In this document: positions 8,737 through 18,929 of the stretch, in pieces
Numbering within the stretch: the first letter of the stretch is position 1
How the letters are laid out: each line of letters opens with the position of its first letter
NCBI GenBank assembly: GCA_030018575.1
Contig: JASEIA010000003.1
Coordinates: 1 to 32,788 of the forward strand
Length of the DNA: 32,788 nt
Source of the DNA: Nanobdellota archaeon
Lineage (GTDB): Archaea > Nanobdellota > Nanobdellia > SCGC-AAA011-G17 > GW2011-AR17
Reading direction: 5' to 3'
Position numbers and translations under genes: made by a program
Notes under the pieces: generated by a model
The model's input: only the letters and a program-made list of their open reading frames with translations
Told to the model about the DNA's origin: nothing
The model's database searches: none

Positions 8737-9900
8737 TTATCTTTTTGCCTTTGCCCCTAAAACCTCTTTATAGATTTCCATTATGCGCTTTGCAATTAGG
8801 TTCCAGTCATATTGCTTTGCGCGCTTAAGGTTGTTTTTCCTCATTCCTGCCGCAAGCTTTTTGTCGTCAATAATCCGTGTTATGGCTTTTGCAAGCCCGT
8901 CAACGTCCCCGTATTTCACGAAAAGGCCGTTCTCCGGCTCTTTCATTTCATAAGGCACGCCATTGACAGGCGTCATTACAAGCGGATTGCCGGAAGCCAT
9001 AGCCTCAAACATCGTGAGAGGAAGGCCTTCCCTGTAGCTTGGCAAGCAGTATAAGTCAGCAGCCTGGTACATCTCGGCAATCTTTTTCCTGTTGCGAATC
9101 GGCTCAAGAATGTGGAAGTTTTTGTCATTGCCTGCAATTTCCTTTAGGGGCTGGAGCATTCCCTCGTCAGGGCCCACAAAGACAAAATGAATATCCTTTC
9201 TTGTTTTCAGTATTTCTTTTTCAGCCAATGCAAGCTTGTCAACCCCTTTTGTGGGGTTCAGCCTTCCGAAAAACAATGCAATCTTTGCCTTTGGAGGAAT
9301 GTCGTGTTCCTTCCTGAAATTATTTTTCTTAATTTTTTTGAAAAATATCTCATTCATCCCGTTGGGTATAACCCTTATCTTTTCTTTTTTTCCGCCGCGC
9401 TTCTGAATTTCATTTATCTCCCATGGCGTGATTGCAATTATCCTGTCTGTCCACTTGAACATCCACGGCAGGAATGTGCGGTATACAATCCATACAGCCA
9501 CTTTTCCGCCAAAAGAGCGGTAGCCTGAAGTCCAGCAGCAGTGGGTTGTGTGAATGTGCGGCACTTTTTTAATCCTTGATGCAATTGCAGAGAACAGGAC
9601 ATACGAATGCCCTGAAACATGGGAATGGATTATGTCAAAATTTCCTTTCAAGAGCTTTGGCAGGACAGAAGGCCAGAATGTCGCGAAGTTTGCAATCGTG
9701 AACCAGTTTTTGCAGCGGTGCACCTTGACGCCGTCAATAACCTCCTCTTTCTTTTCAATTGTGCCATACTTGTCGCTGTCTGAGCAGAAAACATGCGCGT
9801 CATGCCCTTCCTTAACATACCGCATTGCCAACTCATGTACCACCTGCCCCGGGCCGTCTATGACAGGAAGGTAGTATGCCTGCGTGAAAGCTATCTTCAT
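8737..9900 (-). CDS. glycosyltransferase family 4 (GT-B)
   Basis: FFGRLNPTKGVDKLALAEKEI, LYCLPSYREGLPLTMFEAMASGNPLVMT. Confidence 0.93.
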   Translation of the reverse strand: MKIAFTQAYYLPVIDGPGQVVHELAMRYVKEGHDAHVFCSDSDKYGTIEKKEEVIDGVKVHRCKNWFTIANFATFWPSVLPKLLKGNFDIIHSHVSGHSYVLFSAIASRIKKVPHIHTTHCCWTSGYRSFGGKVAVWIVYRTFLPWMFKWTDRIIAITPWEINEIQKRGGKKEKIRVIPNGMNEIFFKKIKKNNFRKEHDIPPKAKIALFFGRLNPTKGVDKLALAEKEILKTRKDIHFVFVGPDEGMLQPLKEIAGNDKNFHILEPIRNRKKIAEMYQAADLYCLPSYREGLPLTMFEAMASGNPLVMTPVNGVPYEMKEPENGLFVKYGDVDGLAKAITRIIDDKKLAAGMRKNNLKRAKQYDWNLIAKRIMEIYKEVLGAKAKR

Positions 9901-9963
9901 ATATTGTATTACGCAAGAAAGGGTTTTTAATGGTTATGAAAAGAAACTGACTTTCTTTGTCTT

Positions 9964-10161
9964 TTACCATCCAACATGTCCTTCGCCATTATCATATTCT
10001 TTACGAAGTCGTTCTGTTTCTTCTTCTAGCCTTTCTTCATAAATGCTATATCTTCGCCCTGGTAATAAACCGCTCAGTGGTCCTATACCATACTCTTCTT
10101 TAAGCCGTTCTTCAAGCTCATTTAGTCTTTCCTTATATTCTCTTTCTGAACGCTCATTCAT
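9964..10161 (-). CDS. small charged hypothetical protein
   Basis: 65 aa ORF with a coiled-coil-like charge pattern; no family recognised. Confidence 0.45.
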   Translation of the reverse strand: MNERSEREYKERLNELEERLKEEYGIGPLSGLLPGRRYSIYEERLEEETERLRKEYDNGEGHVGW

Positions 10162-10288
10162 TCTTTCCTCCTACTAGTATTTCTTGCCTCGATAAGTGTA
10201 ATTTCATAGCTATTTATAAAGATTTGCTTTATTATAACAGAATGAGAACAAATCAAGAATTAAATGGGCCATAATAAATCAAAAAGGG

Positions 10289-11077
10289 TTATTCTCTCTT
10301 AATTATGTACCATAAATAAGCTAAAAATAATACTCCTGCAAGAGCCAAAGAAAGGAACAGCGCAGGCAGTGCTGAGCCAAGCGTGTAAAGAAGAACTGCA
10401 AGCGCGATTATGAATATAAAGCTGAATATGTACATTGGCCTTGAGCCTGCAAGCACTTTCATGCCGTCAAGCCCGAACATCGGGAGCATGTCGTATACAG
10501 GCATTATTGAGTTTATCAGCACAAGGTCAGCAAGCGCATCAGCATTTATTATCTTGCATGCCAAAGCAAGCAGTATGTTTGCCATCGGGCCTGCAAGCGC
10601 TATCTTTGCCTCTTCCAAATCAGTAACTTCCACCATCTTATGCCCGAATCTGTGCGTTTTCTTGATTACAAGCCCGTAAGAGCTTACTGCTGTAAAAAAT
10701 AATTTTCCGTTTGAAAAAACTGCAACAAGCAGGCACAGCACTATCCCCAGAGGGAATGACTCTATCACAATGTCTTTTCCAAAAAGCCTTATTGTCTTCG
10801 GGAAAACCTGCTTTTTCAGCCCAAATCTTTTTACGCCCCATATCCTGTATTCGCTGATGAATCCGTATTTCTTTGCAGCCAGGTCATGCGCAAAGTCATG
10901 CACAAAAACGCTTACTGCAACAAACACAAGCATCTTGAAGAAATTGACAAGCCAGTGCGCCCAGGAAAATTCAGGCGCCTTGTCATTGAATGCAAAGGCA
11001 AGCGCGAGGGTAATTATTATAACTGCAAAGTATTTGAGCTCTCGTTTTGTATATTCCATTTCACTTCTCTCTATCAC
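10289..11077 (-). CDS. site-2 protease-like (M50) membrane protein with a variant active-site motif
   Basis: TM-rich; VHDFAHDLAAKKYG at the HExxH position and MLPMFGLDGMKVL at the LDG position; start may be MEYTKRELKY. Confidence 0.75.
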   Translation of the reverse strand: MIERSEMEYTKRELKYFAVIIITLALAFAFNDKAPEFSWAHWLVNFFKMLVFVAVSVFVHDFAHDLAAKKYGFISEYRIWGVKRFGLKKQVFPKTIRLFGKDIVIESFPLGIVLCLLVAVFSNGKLFFTAVSSYGLVIKKTHRFGHKMVEVTDLEEAKIALAGPMANILLALACKIINADALADLVLINSIMPVYDMLPMFGLDGMKVLAGSRPMYIFSFIFIIALAVLLYTLGSALPALFLSLALAGVLFLAYLWYIIKRE

Positions 11078-11742
11078 TTCTGCATCGCCTTCAGCAGGGC
11101 TACGATTCCTCCCTCATGCCCTGCGCCGACAACTGCGACAACAGAACCTTTATTCTGCATCAGATTATATAAATGTTTTGCCATAATAGCATTTCTCTCC
11201 TGAATCAGGGCTTTATATACAGAAGGGTATCTTTTCTTCACCATTCCTATAATGCTCTCAATAAATCTCTGGTCAGGCACTTTTGAAAGGTCAAACGCCA
11301 TCCTCTTTTTCTTTGAAAAGAATCCTGAAAATATATCCCCTATAAACCTGAGCTTTTCCCTCCATGTAATCTGCCTGAACAGGCTTTTGATTGTTTCGCT
11401 GATATGCCTGTCAATCAATGCAACCTCCGCCTTTATCTCAGCGGCTGCTTTCACAGCTGTCTTCATCTCATCGCCAGGCGAAGTGCCTACCATCTTTCCC
11501 AGCTTTTTCTCAGCCCAAGCGGCAATCAGGTTGAAGAAAAAGCCCCTTATGCCCGCAGAGGCAATGTCTTTCAGTGACATCCTCCTTTTTTTCTTGTGCA
11601 TCAGGCCAAAGAGCCTGTCAGCGTCAAGCTCCAGTGCGACAACATCCGGCTTTTGGAGCATTATGACATTTCCGACTTCCCTTATGCTTTGTATTGCAAT
11701 GTGGGAAGTGCCTATTATTGTGAGATTTTTGTAAGCAATCAT
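11074..11742 (-). CDS. TraB/PrgY-like domain protein
   Basis: LTIIGTSHIAIQS, PDVVALELDADRL, VVAVVGAGHEGGI; start set at MIAYKNL. Confidence 0.8.
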   Translation of the reverse strand: MIAYKNLTIIGTSHIAIQSIREVGNVIMLQKPDVVALELDADRLFGLMHKKKRRMSLKDIASAGIRGFFFNLIAAWAEKKLGKMVGTSPGDEMKTAVKAAAEIKAEVALIDRHISETIKSLFRQITWREKLRFIGDIFSGFFSKKKRMAFDLSKVPDQRFIESIIGMVKKRYPSVYKALIQERNAIMAKHLYNLMQNKGSVVAVVGAGHEGGIVALLKAMQK

Positions 11743-11839
11743 AAGGATAAATTGCCTGCAGCAGTATAAAAGCATTCCGCCTGCAGAATATTTCACGCCA
11801 TTTACCACAAGCTAACAGCCGCCTGTCAAATGCTGCCAG

Positions 11840-13510
11840 CTAATTCAGGCTTCTTTCCCTCATTGTCTGCGCAAGAATGGCCGCAATGGCAAACAAGCCT
11901 ATCAACCCGAACAGGAAATAAAGGTGGTTTATTCCTGCAAGAGTCGACTCAAACAGGATAAGCCCTTTTAATATGCCTTCCATCAAAACAAACGGATTGT
12001 ACTCAACTATGATTCTCAGGAATCCCGACAGTGTTTCAAGAGGCATTATGGCGTTTGAGAATACCAGCGTGATTATTGCAATTGACACAGAGGCAACAGT
12101 AGCTGTCTCGCCTGTATTGAATATGTTGCCTATGAACATGCCTATAAAGATGAATAAGGTTGCAAACACAAGCAAGAAGGCGGTTGCAAGCAGGTAGGTT
12201 GTAAGCGCTATTCCTTTGACAAATATGCTTGTTACCCCCATGATAAGCGCTGTCTGCACGAATATTATGCTGATATATGTAAGGTAATGCGCAAGCAGGA
12301 ATGTCATTGTCCCTGTTGGCGTTATGAAGTTCCTCAGCGACGCTGACGATTCTTTTTCCCTTATAACCCCTGTTGCGCTTATGAGCAGGCTTACAAGCAT
12401 TATAAGCAGGATAAGCAGCGAAGGCAGTATATATAGGAAGTAATTCTTTGTTTTTGTAAGCGGCTGCACGCTTATCTTCAGCGGGCTTACGATTGCCTCG
12501 ACATTTGTTATTTTCACACCCTCAATGCTTGATTTTATATTGCCAAACCTGTTGTTTGTGTCCTTGATTATTGATGTGTCTGCATTAACCTTATTCTTTG
12601 CTTCCTGCGCGCTTGTCTGCGCTTCTCCTGCTTTTGTCCTTGCTGTCTCAAGCTTGGATTTCAGCGAATTGTAACTTGAAACCAGGTCATTTATGTGGCT
12701 TGTAAGCGTTGAAAACACGCTTGAGCTCAGGTTAAGGTCGTTTCTTATGCTCTCAATTTCTGTAGTGGATGCGCTTGTGTCAAGGCTGCCTGCATCAAAA
12801 TCAATTGAAGCTATCTTGTCCACTGATTCAGAAAGCTTTGTTGCTTCCTCTGCATTGTTTGTTGTAAGCCTTAATGAAGCGCTTTTTCCAGCTTCTGTTT
12901 CCTTATTTATATTGTCAAGAGCGCCAAGAATTTGGCTTACCGCGCCTGCGCTAAGCTCACTGGACTGCATTGCAACCTTTGCGCTGAGCTTTTCGCTTAT
13001 TGTGTTTGCAATATTAACCCTTGATTCGTCAATGTAAAGCGTGATTAGGTTCCTTGCGCTGTTGTCCATTGCCATGTCTTTTGGAAACACAATGCAGACA
13101 GGATACCTTGACAGCCTTACAAGGTTCATGCATTCTTCTTCGCTCCGGGTTTTTGTTATGCCATACTCGCTGCTGCTCAGGTTTAAGATTAGCATATCTG
13201 CAAGAGGGGAATAACTTTCCGAGAATGCGGCAATATTTACCCCGTAAAGCGTTGAAGTGTTGAATCCTATGCTTACAAGCGTCATTATAAGCAAAGGGCC
13301 AAGCAGGAAGATAAGGGCTGATATCCTTGAGCGGATAATAAGCTTGTAATTCTTGATTATGATGCGGAGCAGCTTTATGAAAAAGAACCCCTTGCCCCTT
13401 TTTTGCACTTCATCCATTATGCCTGAATAATCCCTTTTGGCAGCCAGCCTTTTTGCGTCAAACATGGAGCGCACGTTGTCTGTTTCCGGTTTTTTTGCAA
13501 TCATTGCCAT
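11840..13510 (-). CDS. ABC-2 type transporter permease with a large extracytoplasmic domain
   Basis: N-terminal TM, long Ser/Thr/Asn-rich coiled domain, C-terminal TM cluster; adjacent ABC ATPase. Confidence 0.87.
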   Translation of the reverse strand: MAMIAKKPETDNVRSMFDAKRLAAKRDYSGIMDEVQKRGKGFFFIKLLRIIIKNYKLIIRSRISALIFLLGPLLIMTLVSIGFNTSTLYGVNIAAFSESYSPLADMLILNLSSSEYGITKTRSEEECMNLVRLSRYPVCIVFPKDMAMDNSARNLITLYIDESRVNIANTISEKLSAKVAMQSSELSAGAVSQILGALDNINKETEAGKSASLRLTTNNAEEATKLSESVDKIASIDFDAGSLDTSASTTEIESIRNDLNLSSSVFSTLTSHINDLVSSYNSLKSKLETARTKAGEAQTSAQEAKNKVNADTSIIKDTNNRFGNIKSSIEGVKITNVEAIVSPLKISVQPLTKTKNYFLYILPSLLILLIMLVSLLISATGVIREKESSASLRNFITPTGTMTFLLAHYLTYISIIFVQTALIMGVTSIFVKGIALTTYLLATAFLLVFATLFIFIGMFIGNIFNTGETATVASVSIAIITLVFSNAIMPLETLSGFLRIIVEYNPFVLMEGILKGLILFESTLAGINHLYFLFGLIGLFAIAAILAQTMRERSLN

Positions 13511-13511
13511 T

Positions 13512-14447
13512 TTAATGCCTCTTTGTTATGTATTCAAACACTTCTTCCATTGTGGGCTTGTGCACCTTGAGGCTTACTATCCTTTCCTTGTTGCCTTCTA
13601 TTATGCCCAGCAGGCGCTTTAGCACTTTTTCAGCCTTCGGCGTGTAAAGCACAACCTTATTTCTCTTCAGCACGATGTTGGAGATGTCCATTTTTCCCAT
13701 CTTCTTTAGTATTGAAACATAATTTCCCGGGGATGATATAAGGTGTATCTCCTCATTCTTTGAATATTTGCCTTTTAATTCATCAGGGGAGCCGCATTCT
13801 ATAATCTCGCCGTTATGGATTATCGCTATCCTGCTGCATACAACCTCAACCTCGTCAAGCATGTGGGACGCCATTATGATTGTCTTGCCCTGGTCGTTTA
13901 TTTTCTTGATTAATGCAAGCATTTCCTTTCTCAGCACGGGATCAAGGTCTTCTGTCGGCTCGTCAAGGAAAAGCACCTTTGGATTATGGATAAGGGAGCA
14001 AGCAATGTCAAGCCTCCTTATCATGCCTGTGGAAAGCTCCTTTGCAAGAAGGTTTTCCGCGTCAGTCAGGTCCATGAGGTCAAGTATTGCTGTTGTCCTT
14101 TTCCTTATGCTTTCATCCTTCATCCCGTAAAGCCTGCCGAAATATGCAAGATTTTCCTTTGCTGTCAGCAGCGGATAAACAGATATCGACTGTGTCGCGA
14201 AGCCTATGTTCTCGTGAAGCCTTGTTTTGCTGAACTTAAGCTGCTTTCCGTCAAAGAAAACCTTGCCGCTTGACTGCTTCCAGTATCCAATCAGAATGTT
14301 CATCAGCGTTGTCTTGCCTGAGCCGCTCAGCCCTATTATGCCGAAGTAGCTTCCTTTCGGAATGTTCAGGCTAATGTTGTTAAGAACTTTTTTCTTGCCA
14401 AAAGACTTGCTCAGGCTTTCAGTCTTGAATATCGCCTCTTCTTCCAT
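13512..14447 (-). CDS. ABC transporter ATP-binding protein
   Basis: Walker A GLSGSGKTT, signature LSTGMIRRLDIACSL, Walker B KVLFLDEPTEDLDP. Confidence 0.96.
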   Translation of the reverse strand: MEEEAIFKTESLSKSFGKKKVLNNISLNIPKGSYFGIIGLSGSGKTTLMNILIGYWKQSSGKVFFDGKQLKFSKTRLHENIGFATQSISVYPLLTAKENLAYFGRLYGMKDESIRKRTTAILDLMDLTDAENLLAKELSTGMIRRLDIACSLIHNPKVLFLDEPTEDLDPVLRKEMLALIKKINDQGKTIIMASHMLDEVEVVCSRIAIIHNGEIIECGSPDELKGKYSKNEEIHLISSPGNYVSILKKMGKMDISNIVLKRNKVVLYTPKAEKVLKRLLGIIEGNKERIVSLKVHKPTMEEVFEYITKRH

Positions 14448-14477
14448 TTATAAGATTAGTGTTATATAGGATTAATA

Positions 14478-14526
14478 AAGCTTTCCGAACGAAGTGAGGG
14501 AAGTTTCGAACAAAGTGAGAAAGCTT
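14478..14526. repeat. tandem CGAACGAAGTGAG-type repeat with outer inverted repeat
   Basis: AAGCTTTCCGAACGAAGTGAGGGAAGTTTCGAACAAAGTGAGAAAGCTT. Confidence 0.6.
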
Positions 14527-14536
14527 GTTGTTTAGC

Positions 14537-15592
14537 TCAGGCAACGGGCGCGCCGGACAGGAATCCGGTTTTGAGGAGATAAATCATTACTGCAAGAAAT
14601 ACAGCATAAAGCACGATAAGCGCCATTCCCTCAAACATCCTTACAAACCATCCTGTCCTTATGAAAGCAAGCAGCAGCAATGTGAATAATATCATTGCAG
14701 GAATATAATACCCAATCGTAAGCAGGCTTAGAGTGATGGGACTAATTAGGCTGCTTATTCCTATAACCAGAAGCGTGTCAGCTATGTTGCTGCCTATTAT
14801 TGTGCCCATTATCATGTTGCCCATTCTTTTTCTTGCGGCTGATATGCAGACAACCGTCTCGGGAAGAGATGTTCCCAGCCCAATAACCAAAAGCCCCACT
14901 ACGGTATCAGGAATTCCAATGCCCCATGCAATGTTTTCAAGCGCGGGTATGAGATATTTTGCAGAAAAAAACAAGGCTGCTGCGCTCAATATGATTATTA
15001 GGGCTTGCCTTGCAATAAACCCGGCATTTATATCCTGGTTTTTTGCTCCTGCATTATTTGAAAAATCTTTTTTAAGCATGCTAATTCCGTAAAAAAGCCC
15101 CCCGCGCCCCGTGTTTGCAAAAAATCTTCTTAACCCTCCCTTTAATATGTCTGTCTCAAAAAGCCAGATAAGGTAAATCATAAACAGCAAAAGAAGGGCA
15201 ATGCCCTCTATTCTTCCTATGCTCCTGTCAAATGCAAACGCGGCAAATATCAGCGAAACAACAAAAAGATATACGCCTTCCTTTGCAAATATCCTTTTCT
15301 CAATGATTATAGGGGCTATAATCGCGCTAACACCTAACACAATCCCTATTCTTGCAATATTGGCGCCAATTATAGGCCCTGTTACAAGCTGGCTGTTCTT
15401 GTAAAAAGATGCCGCTATTGAGCTTGCAAACTCCGGCAGGGAGGTGCCTACTGCAACAATAGTTACACCTATCACAAATTCTGAAACCCCAAGTGCCCTT
15501 GCAACTTTTGAGGAAGCGTTAACAAAATAATCGCTTGACTTTATGAGCACTGCAAGCGCGGCTATGGCAATGATAATATCATAAAATATCAT
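14537..15592 (-). CDS. calcium/sodium antiporter (CaCA family)
   Basis: Two inverted alpha repeats: IGVTIVAVGTSLPEFASSIAASF and VGLLVIGLGTSLPETVVCISAARK. Confidence 0.93.
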   Translation of the reverse strand: MIFYDIIIAIAALAVLIKSSDYFVNASSKVARALGVSEFVIGVTIVAVGTSLPEFASSIAASFYKNSQLVTGPIIGANIARIGIVLGVSAIIAPIIIEKRIFAKEGVYLFVVSLIFAAFAFDRSIGRIEGIALLLLFMIYLIWLFETDILKGGLRRFFANTGRGGLFYGISMLKKDFSNNAGAKNQDINAGFIARQALIIILSAAALFFSAKYLIPALENIAWGIGIPDTVVGLLVIGLGTSLPETVVCISAARKRMGNMIMGTIIGSNIADTLLVIGISSLISPITLSLLTIGYYIPAMILFTLLLLAFIRTGWFVRMFEGMALIVLYAVFLAVMIYLLKTGFLSGAPVA

Positions 15593-16155
15593 TCTTCCTT
15601 CCCGTCATTCTCGCTTGAAAGCTCGAAAAACTGCATTATCCTCAGCAGGAGTACAATGATGAAGGCCATGAATGCAACTGCTATTGCCGTTATGTAATCC
15701 AGAGGGATTTTCCCGTATACGATTATTGCCAGGAATATAAGTATTGTATTCACAGTCATTCCCGAGGAAAGGGCAAATGCAAATGACTTTGGCATGGCAT
15801 GGAGGAAATCAAGCAATGTAAGCGTAAACCCTTCCAATAATACCACTGAAACAAGCATTGTGTAATTATTCCACCCGAGAAGGCCCTGGTTGTGCAGATA
15901 CCTGAAAAGGTCAAAGCACGCGAATAGCATTACAACGCTGTTTCCGAAGGCAGTGTTCCAGCCAAGCTCCTCTTTCTTGTATTTCCCAAAGTAATAGGAT
16001 ATTAACAGCATTGACATTGCAACGGGAATTATTACCCAAAGCATTTCCGGGTGGATAAACACTGACTTGGCAATAAGCCATATCCTTGAAAGCGCTTCAT
16101 GGTAAAGCGCTGATGCGCTGTTTGCTGCCCCGTCTGTGATTAATGCCAAAGACAT
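15589..16155 (-). CDS. hypothetical multi-pass membrane protein
   Basis: Hydrophobic ORF overlapping the antiporter start by 4 nt. Confidence 0.65.
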   Translation of the reverse strand: MSLALITDGAANSASALYHEALSRIWLIAKSVFIHPEMLWVIIPVAMSMLLISYYFGKYKKEELGWNTAFGNSVVMLFACFDLFRYLHNQGLLGWNNYTMLVSVVLLEGFTLTLLDFLHAMPKSFAFALSSGMTVNTILIFLAIIVYGKIPLDYITAIAVAFMAFIIVLLLRIMQFFELSSENDGKEE

Positions 16156-16268
16156 AATCCTATTTAGGGATTAATCCCTATTTAACTTTTGCCAAAGCGG
16201 ATTTATTGATTGTTCCCTGCCCAAAAACCTAAAGATATATAAACCTAAATCTGTTTCCTTTTCCAGAT

Positions 16269-17168
16269 ATGGATATAAAAGGGTGGTATGCGAAGCACTA
16301 CAAAAAGCTTTTTGTCATTCCAATAATCATTTTAATTGCATGTTTGGGAATCATAGCTAACCATTATGCAAAAACAGGCGACTTTGTTGGCAGGGACGTA
16401 ACTCTCAAAGGCGGAGTCACTGTGACAATATCAACTGATATTCCTGTGCCTGACATGAAAGAATACCTTGCAGGCAACTTTCCCGCTTCTGATGTTGTCG
16501 TTAGAACCCTTACAGAGTTTGGGACTGATGTGCAGACAGGATTCATAATAGAAGCTTCTGACCTGGAAGAGGCAGTGCTGAAGAAAGCGGTTGAGGAAAG
16601 GATACAGAAAGAGCAAAAGGATTTTGCCCTGACAAAAGACAATTACTCTGCAGAGCAGGTTGGAAGCAGCCTTGGCGAGTCTTTCTACAAGCAGATGCTT
16701 ACTGCAATACTCTTGGCATTTGCATTCATGGCAATTGTCGTCCTTATCACGTTCCGCTCAATAGTGCCTTCATTTACAATAGTTTTTTGCGCTTTTTGCG
16801 ATATGGTATTCCCGATTGCAATGATGAATATATTGGGCATAAGGCTTTCAACAGCAGGCATTGCCGCGCTGCTCATGCTTATCGGATATTCAGTTGACAC
16901 CGATATCCTGATTACAACAAAAGCTTTGAAAAGGCAGGAAGAAGGCAATGTGATTGACAGGATGTTTGACGGCGTAAAGACAGGGCTTACAATGACATGC
17001 ACATCCCTGGTTGCAATCATCGCCGGATATTTTATTTCAAGCAGCTATGTGATAAAGGAAATATTCCTGATTTTGATATTCGGGCTTTTGTATGATATTG
17101 TTGTGACATACTTTTTGAATGCCGGGATATTAGTCTGGTGGACCAGAAGAAAGGCAGGTGAGCAATAA
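16269..17168 (+). CDS. secF: protein translocase subunit SecF
   Basis: GRDVTLKGGVTVTI, AFCDMVFPIAMMNILGIRLSTAGIAALLMLIGYSVDTDILITT. Confidence 0.93.
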   Translation: MDIKGWYAKHYKKLFVIPIIILIACLGIIANHYAKTGDFVGRDVTLKGGVTVTISTDIPVPDMKEYLAGNFPASDVVVRTLTEFGTDVQTGFIIEASDLEEAVLKKAVEERIQKEQKDFALTKDNYSAEQVGSSLGESFYKQMLTAILLAFAFMAIVVLITFRSIVPSFTIVFCAFCDMVFPIAMMNILGIRLSTAGIAALLMLIGYSVDTDILITTKALKRQEEGNVIDRMFDGVKTGLTMTCTSLVAIIAGYFISSSYVIKEIFLILIFGLLYDIVVTYFLNAGILVWWTRRKAGEQ

Positions 17169-18929
17169 ATGGGGAAGCTCAAGCTGCCCATCAGGGTATG
17201 GATACTGATTGCATTCCTTCTGTTGTCATTGCTTGCAATAAAGCCCTCGCCTTATGCTTCCGGAGTTCAGATAAAAAGCGTGGAGCCGGGAAGCGAGGCA
17301 GCCATGGAGGGAATTGCGACAGGGCAGATTGTGAAGACAGTGAATGAGCGGCAAATAGCCACAATCACTGATTTCAAGAACGCAATGGCCTTGCTTGAGA
17401 ACCAGCCCCTTCTTTTTTCATCTGAAGTAAAAAGAAAAGACAAAATCACTGTTGTTGAATATAATGTAACAAACAGCTTCGGATTCAGCGCTGACGAGAA
17501 TAATACAATAATCTCTTCAGAGACATTTTCCAAATTGCAGCAGGGAGACATAATCCTCTCTGTTAATGATATTGAAGTTGAAAACAAGACATCGCTTGAT
17601 GAAGCGCTTAATAAGATACTGCCTCAGAAAGTGATAAAGATAACAACTGACAAGGCAAACGCGGCTTTCCTTGCAAGAGGCGCGCCAAAAATAACAGTGG
17701 GAGTTGCTGCAAAAAGCAACCTTAAGAAAGGGCTTGACCTGGAAGGCGGGACAAGGGTTTTGCTAAAGCCGATATCTGCAAACGGGACTGTTTCTGACAA
17801 GGATATTTCAGACCTGATAAGCGTCCTTGGGAACAGGCTTAATGTTTACGGATTAACTGACATGAGAATAAGGAGCGCCGCTGACTGGGCGGGAGAGACA
17901 TTCATACTTATTGAGATTGCAGGCGTTTCAAAAGAGGAAGTAAGCGAGCTTATTGCAAAGCAGGGAAGGTTTGAGGCAAGGATTGGAAACGAAACTGTCT
18001 TTGAGGGTGGAAAGAAGGATATTACTTATGTGTGCAGGAATGATGGGAGTTGCTCTGGAGTAATTCAATGCCAAACTTTTAGCGGAGGAGAATCTTGCAC
18101 ATTCCAGTTTAGCATTCATTTAAGCCCTGAAGCTGCAAAAAAACACGCCGACATAACAAATAAGCTTGACATTGTGCAGTTTGAAGATAACATAAAAGAA
18201 TACTTAAATGAATCACTTGATCTTTATCTTGATAATAAATTGGTAGATAGCCTGCAGATTAGCGCTGACTTGAAGGGAAGCGAGACAACAGCAATTGCGA
18301 TTTCAGGTCCTGGAACCGGCTCTGACAGGAATGCAGCCATTGACAATGCAGCTGCAAACATGAACAAGCTGCAGACAATACTTATCACAGGCTCTTTGCC
18401 TTTTGATTTGGAGATAGTCAAGCTTGACACAATATCCCCTGTGTTGGGAAAGGACTTTACAAGAAATGCAGTGCAGGTCATATTAATAGCATTATTGGGC
18501 ATTGCGCTTGTCATATTCATAAGATACCGCTCTTTCAGGATATTAATACCCCTGATTGTGACTGTTGCAAGCGAAATAATCATCATTTTGGGTTTTGCGG
18601 CGTTAATCCAATGGAATCTTGACATGGCTGCAATTGCGGGAATTATAGCCACTGTCGGAACAGGTGTTGACGCACAGATTGTCATTATAGATGAGGTTAT
18701 GAAAGGAAAGAAAGACTTGTATACAAATTGGAAGGCGAGAATGAAACGGGCTTTCTTCATAATATTCGTGTCTTATGCAGTTGGAGTTGTTGCAATGATT
18801 CCCCTGTGGAATGCAGGCGCCGGATTGGTAAGGGGCTTTGCATTGACAACAATAATCGGAATGACAATCGGCGTGTTCATAACAAGGCCCGCGTTTGCGG
18901 CAATTGCTGAGAAATTAATTAAGGATTAA
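17169..18929 (+). CDS. secD: protein translocase subunit SecD with a PDZ-like N-terminal region
   Basis: LKKGLDLEGGTRVLLKP, IATVGTGVDAQIVIIDEVMKG; PDZ-like stretch after the first TM. Confidence 0.93.
   Translation: MGKLKLPIRVWILIAFLLLSLLAIKPSPYASGVQIKSVEPGSEAAMEGIATGQIVKTVNERQIATITDFKNAMALLENQPLLFSSEVKRKDKITVVEYNVTNSFGFSADENNTIISSETFSKLQQGDIILSVNDIEVENKTSLDEALNKILPQKVIKITTDKANAAFLARGAPKITVGVAAKSNLKKGLDLEGGTRVLLKPISANGTVSDKDISDLISVLGNRLNVYGLTDMRIRSAADWAGETFILIEIAGVSKEEVSELIAKQGRFEARIGNETVFEGGKKDITYVCRNDGSCSGVIQCQTFSGGESCTFQFSIHLSPEAAKKHADITNKLDIVQFEDNIKEYLNESLDLYLDNKLVDSLQISADLKGSETTAIAISGPGTGSDRNAAIDNAAANMNKLQTILITGSLPFDLEIVKLDTISPVLGKDFTRNAVQVILIALLGIALVIFIRYRSFRILIPLIVTVASEIIIILGFAALIQWNLDMAAIAGIIATVGTGVDAQIVIIDEVMKGKKDLYTNWKARMKRAFFIIFVSYAVGVVAMIPLWNAGAGLVRGFALTTIIGMTIGVFITRPAFAAIAEKLIKD

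Noticed and set aside
9964-11077. Similarity of N-termini MNERSEREYKERL and MIERSEMEYTKREL, considered as a duplication
   Set aside because: The second sequence probably precedes the true start (MEYTKREL) and the match is too short
18224-18760. 178-aa minus-strand ORF inside secD
   Set aside because: Antisense of strongly conserved SecD TM region; no independent support
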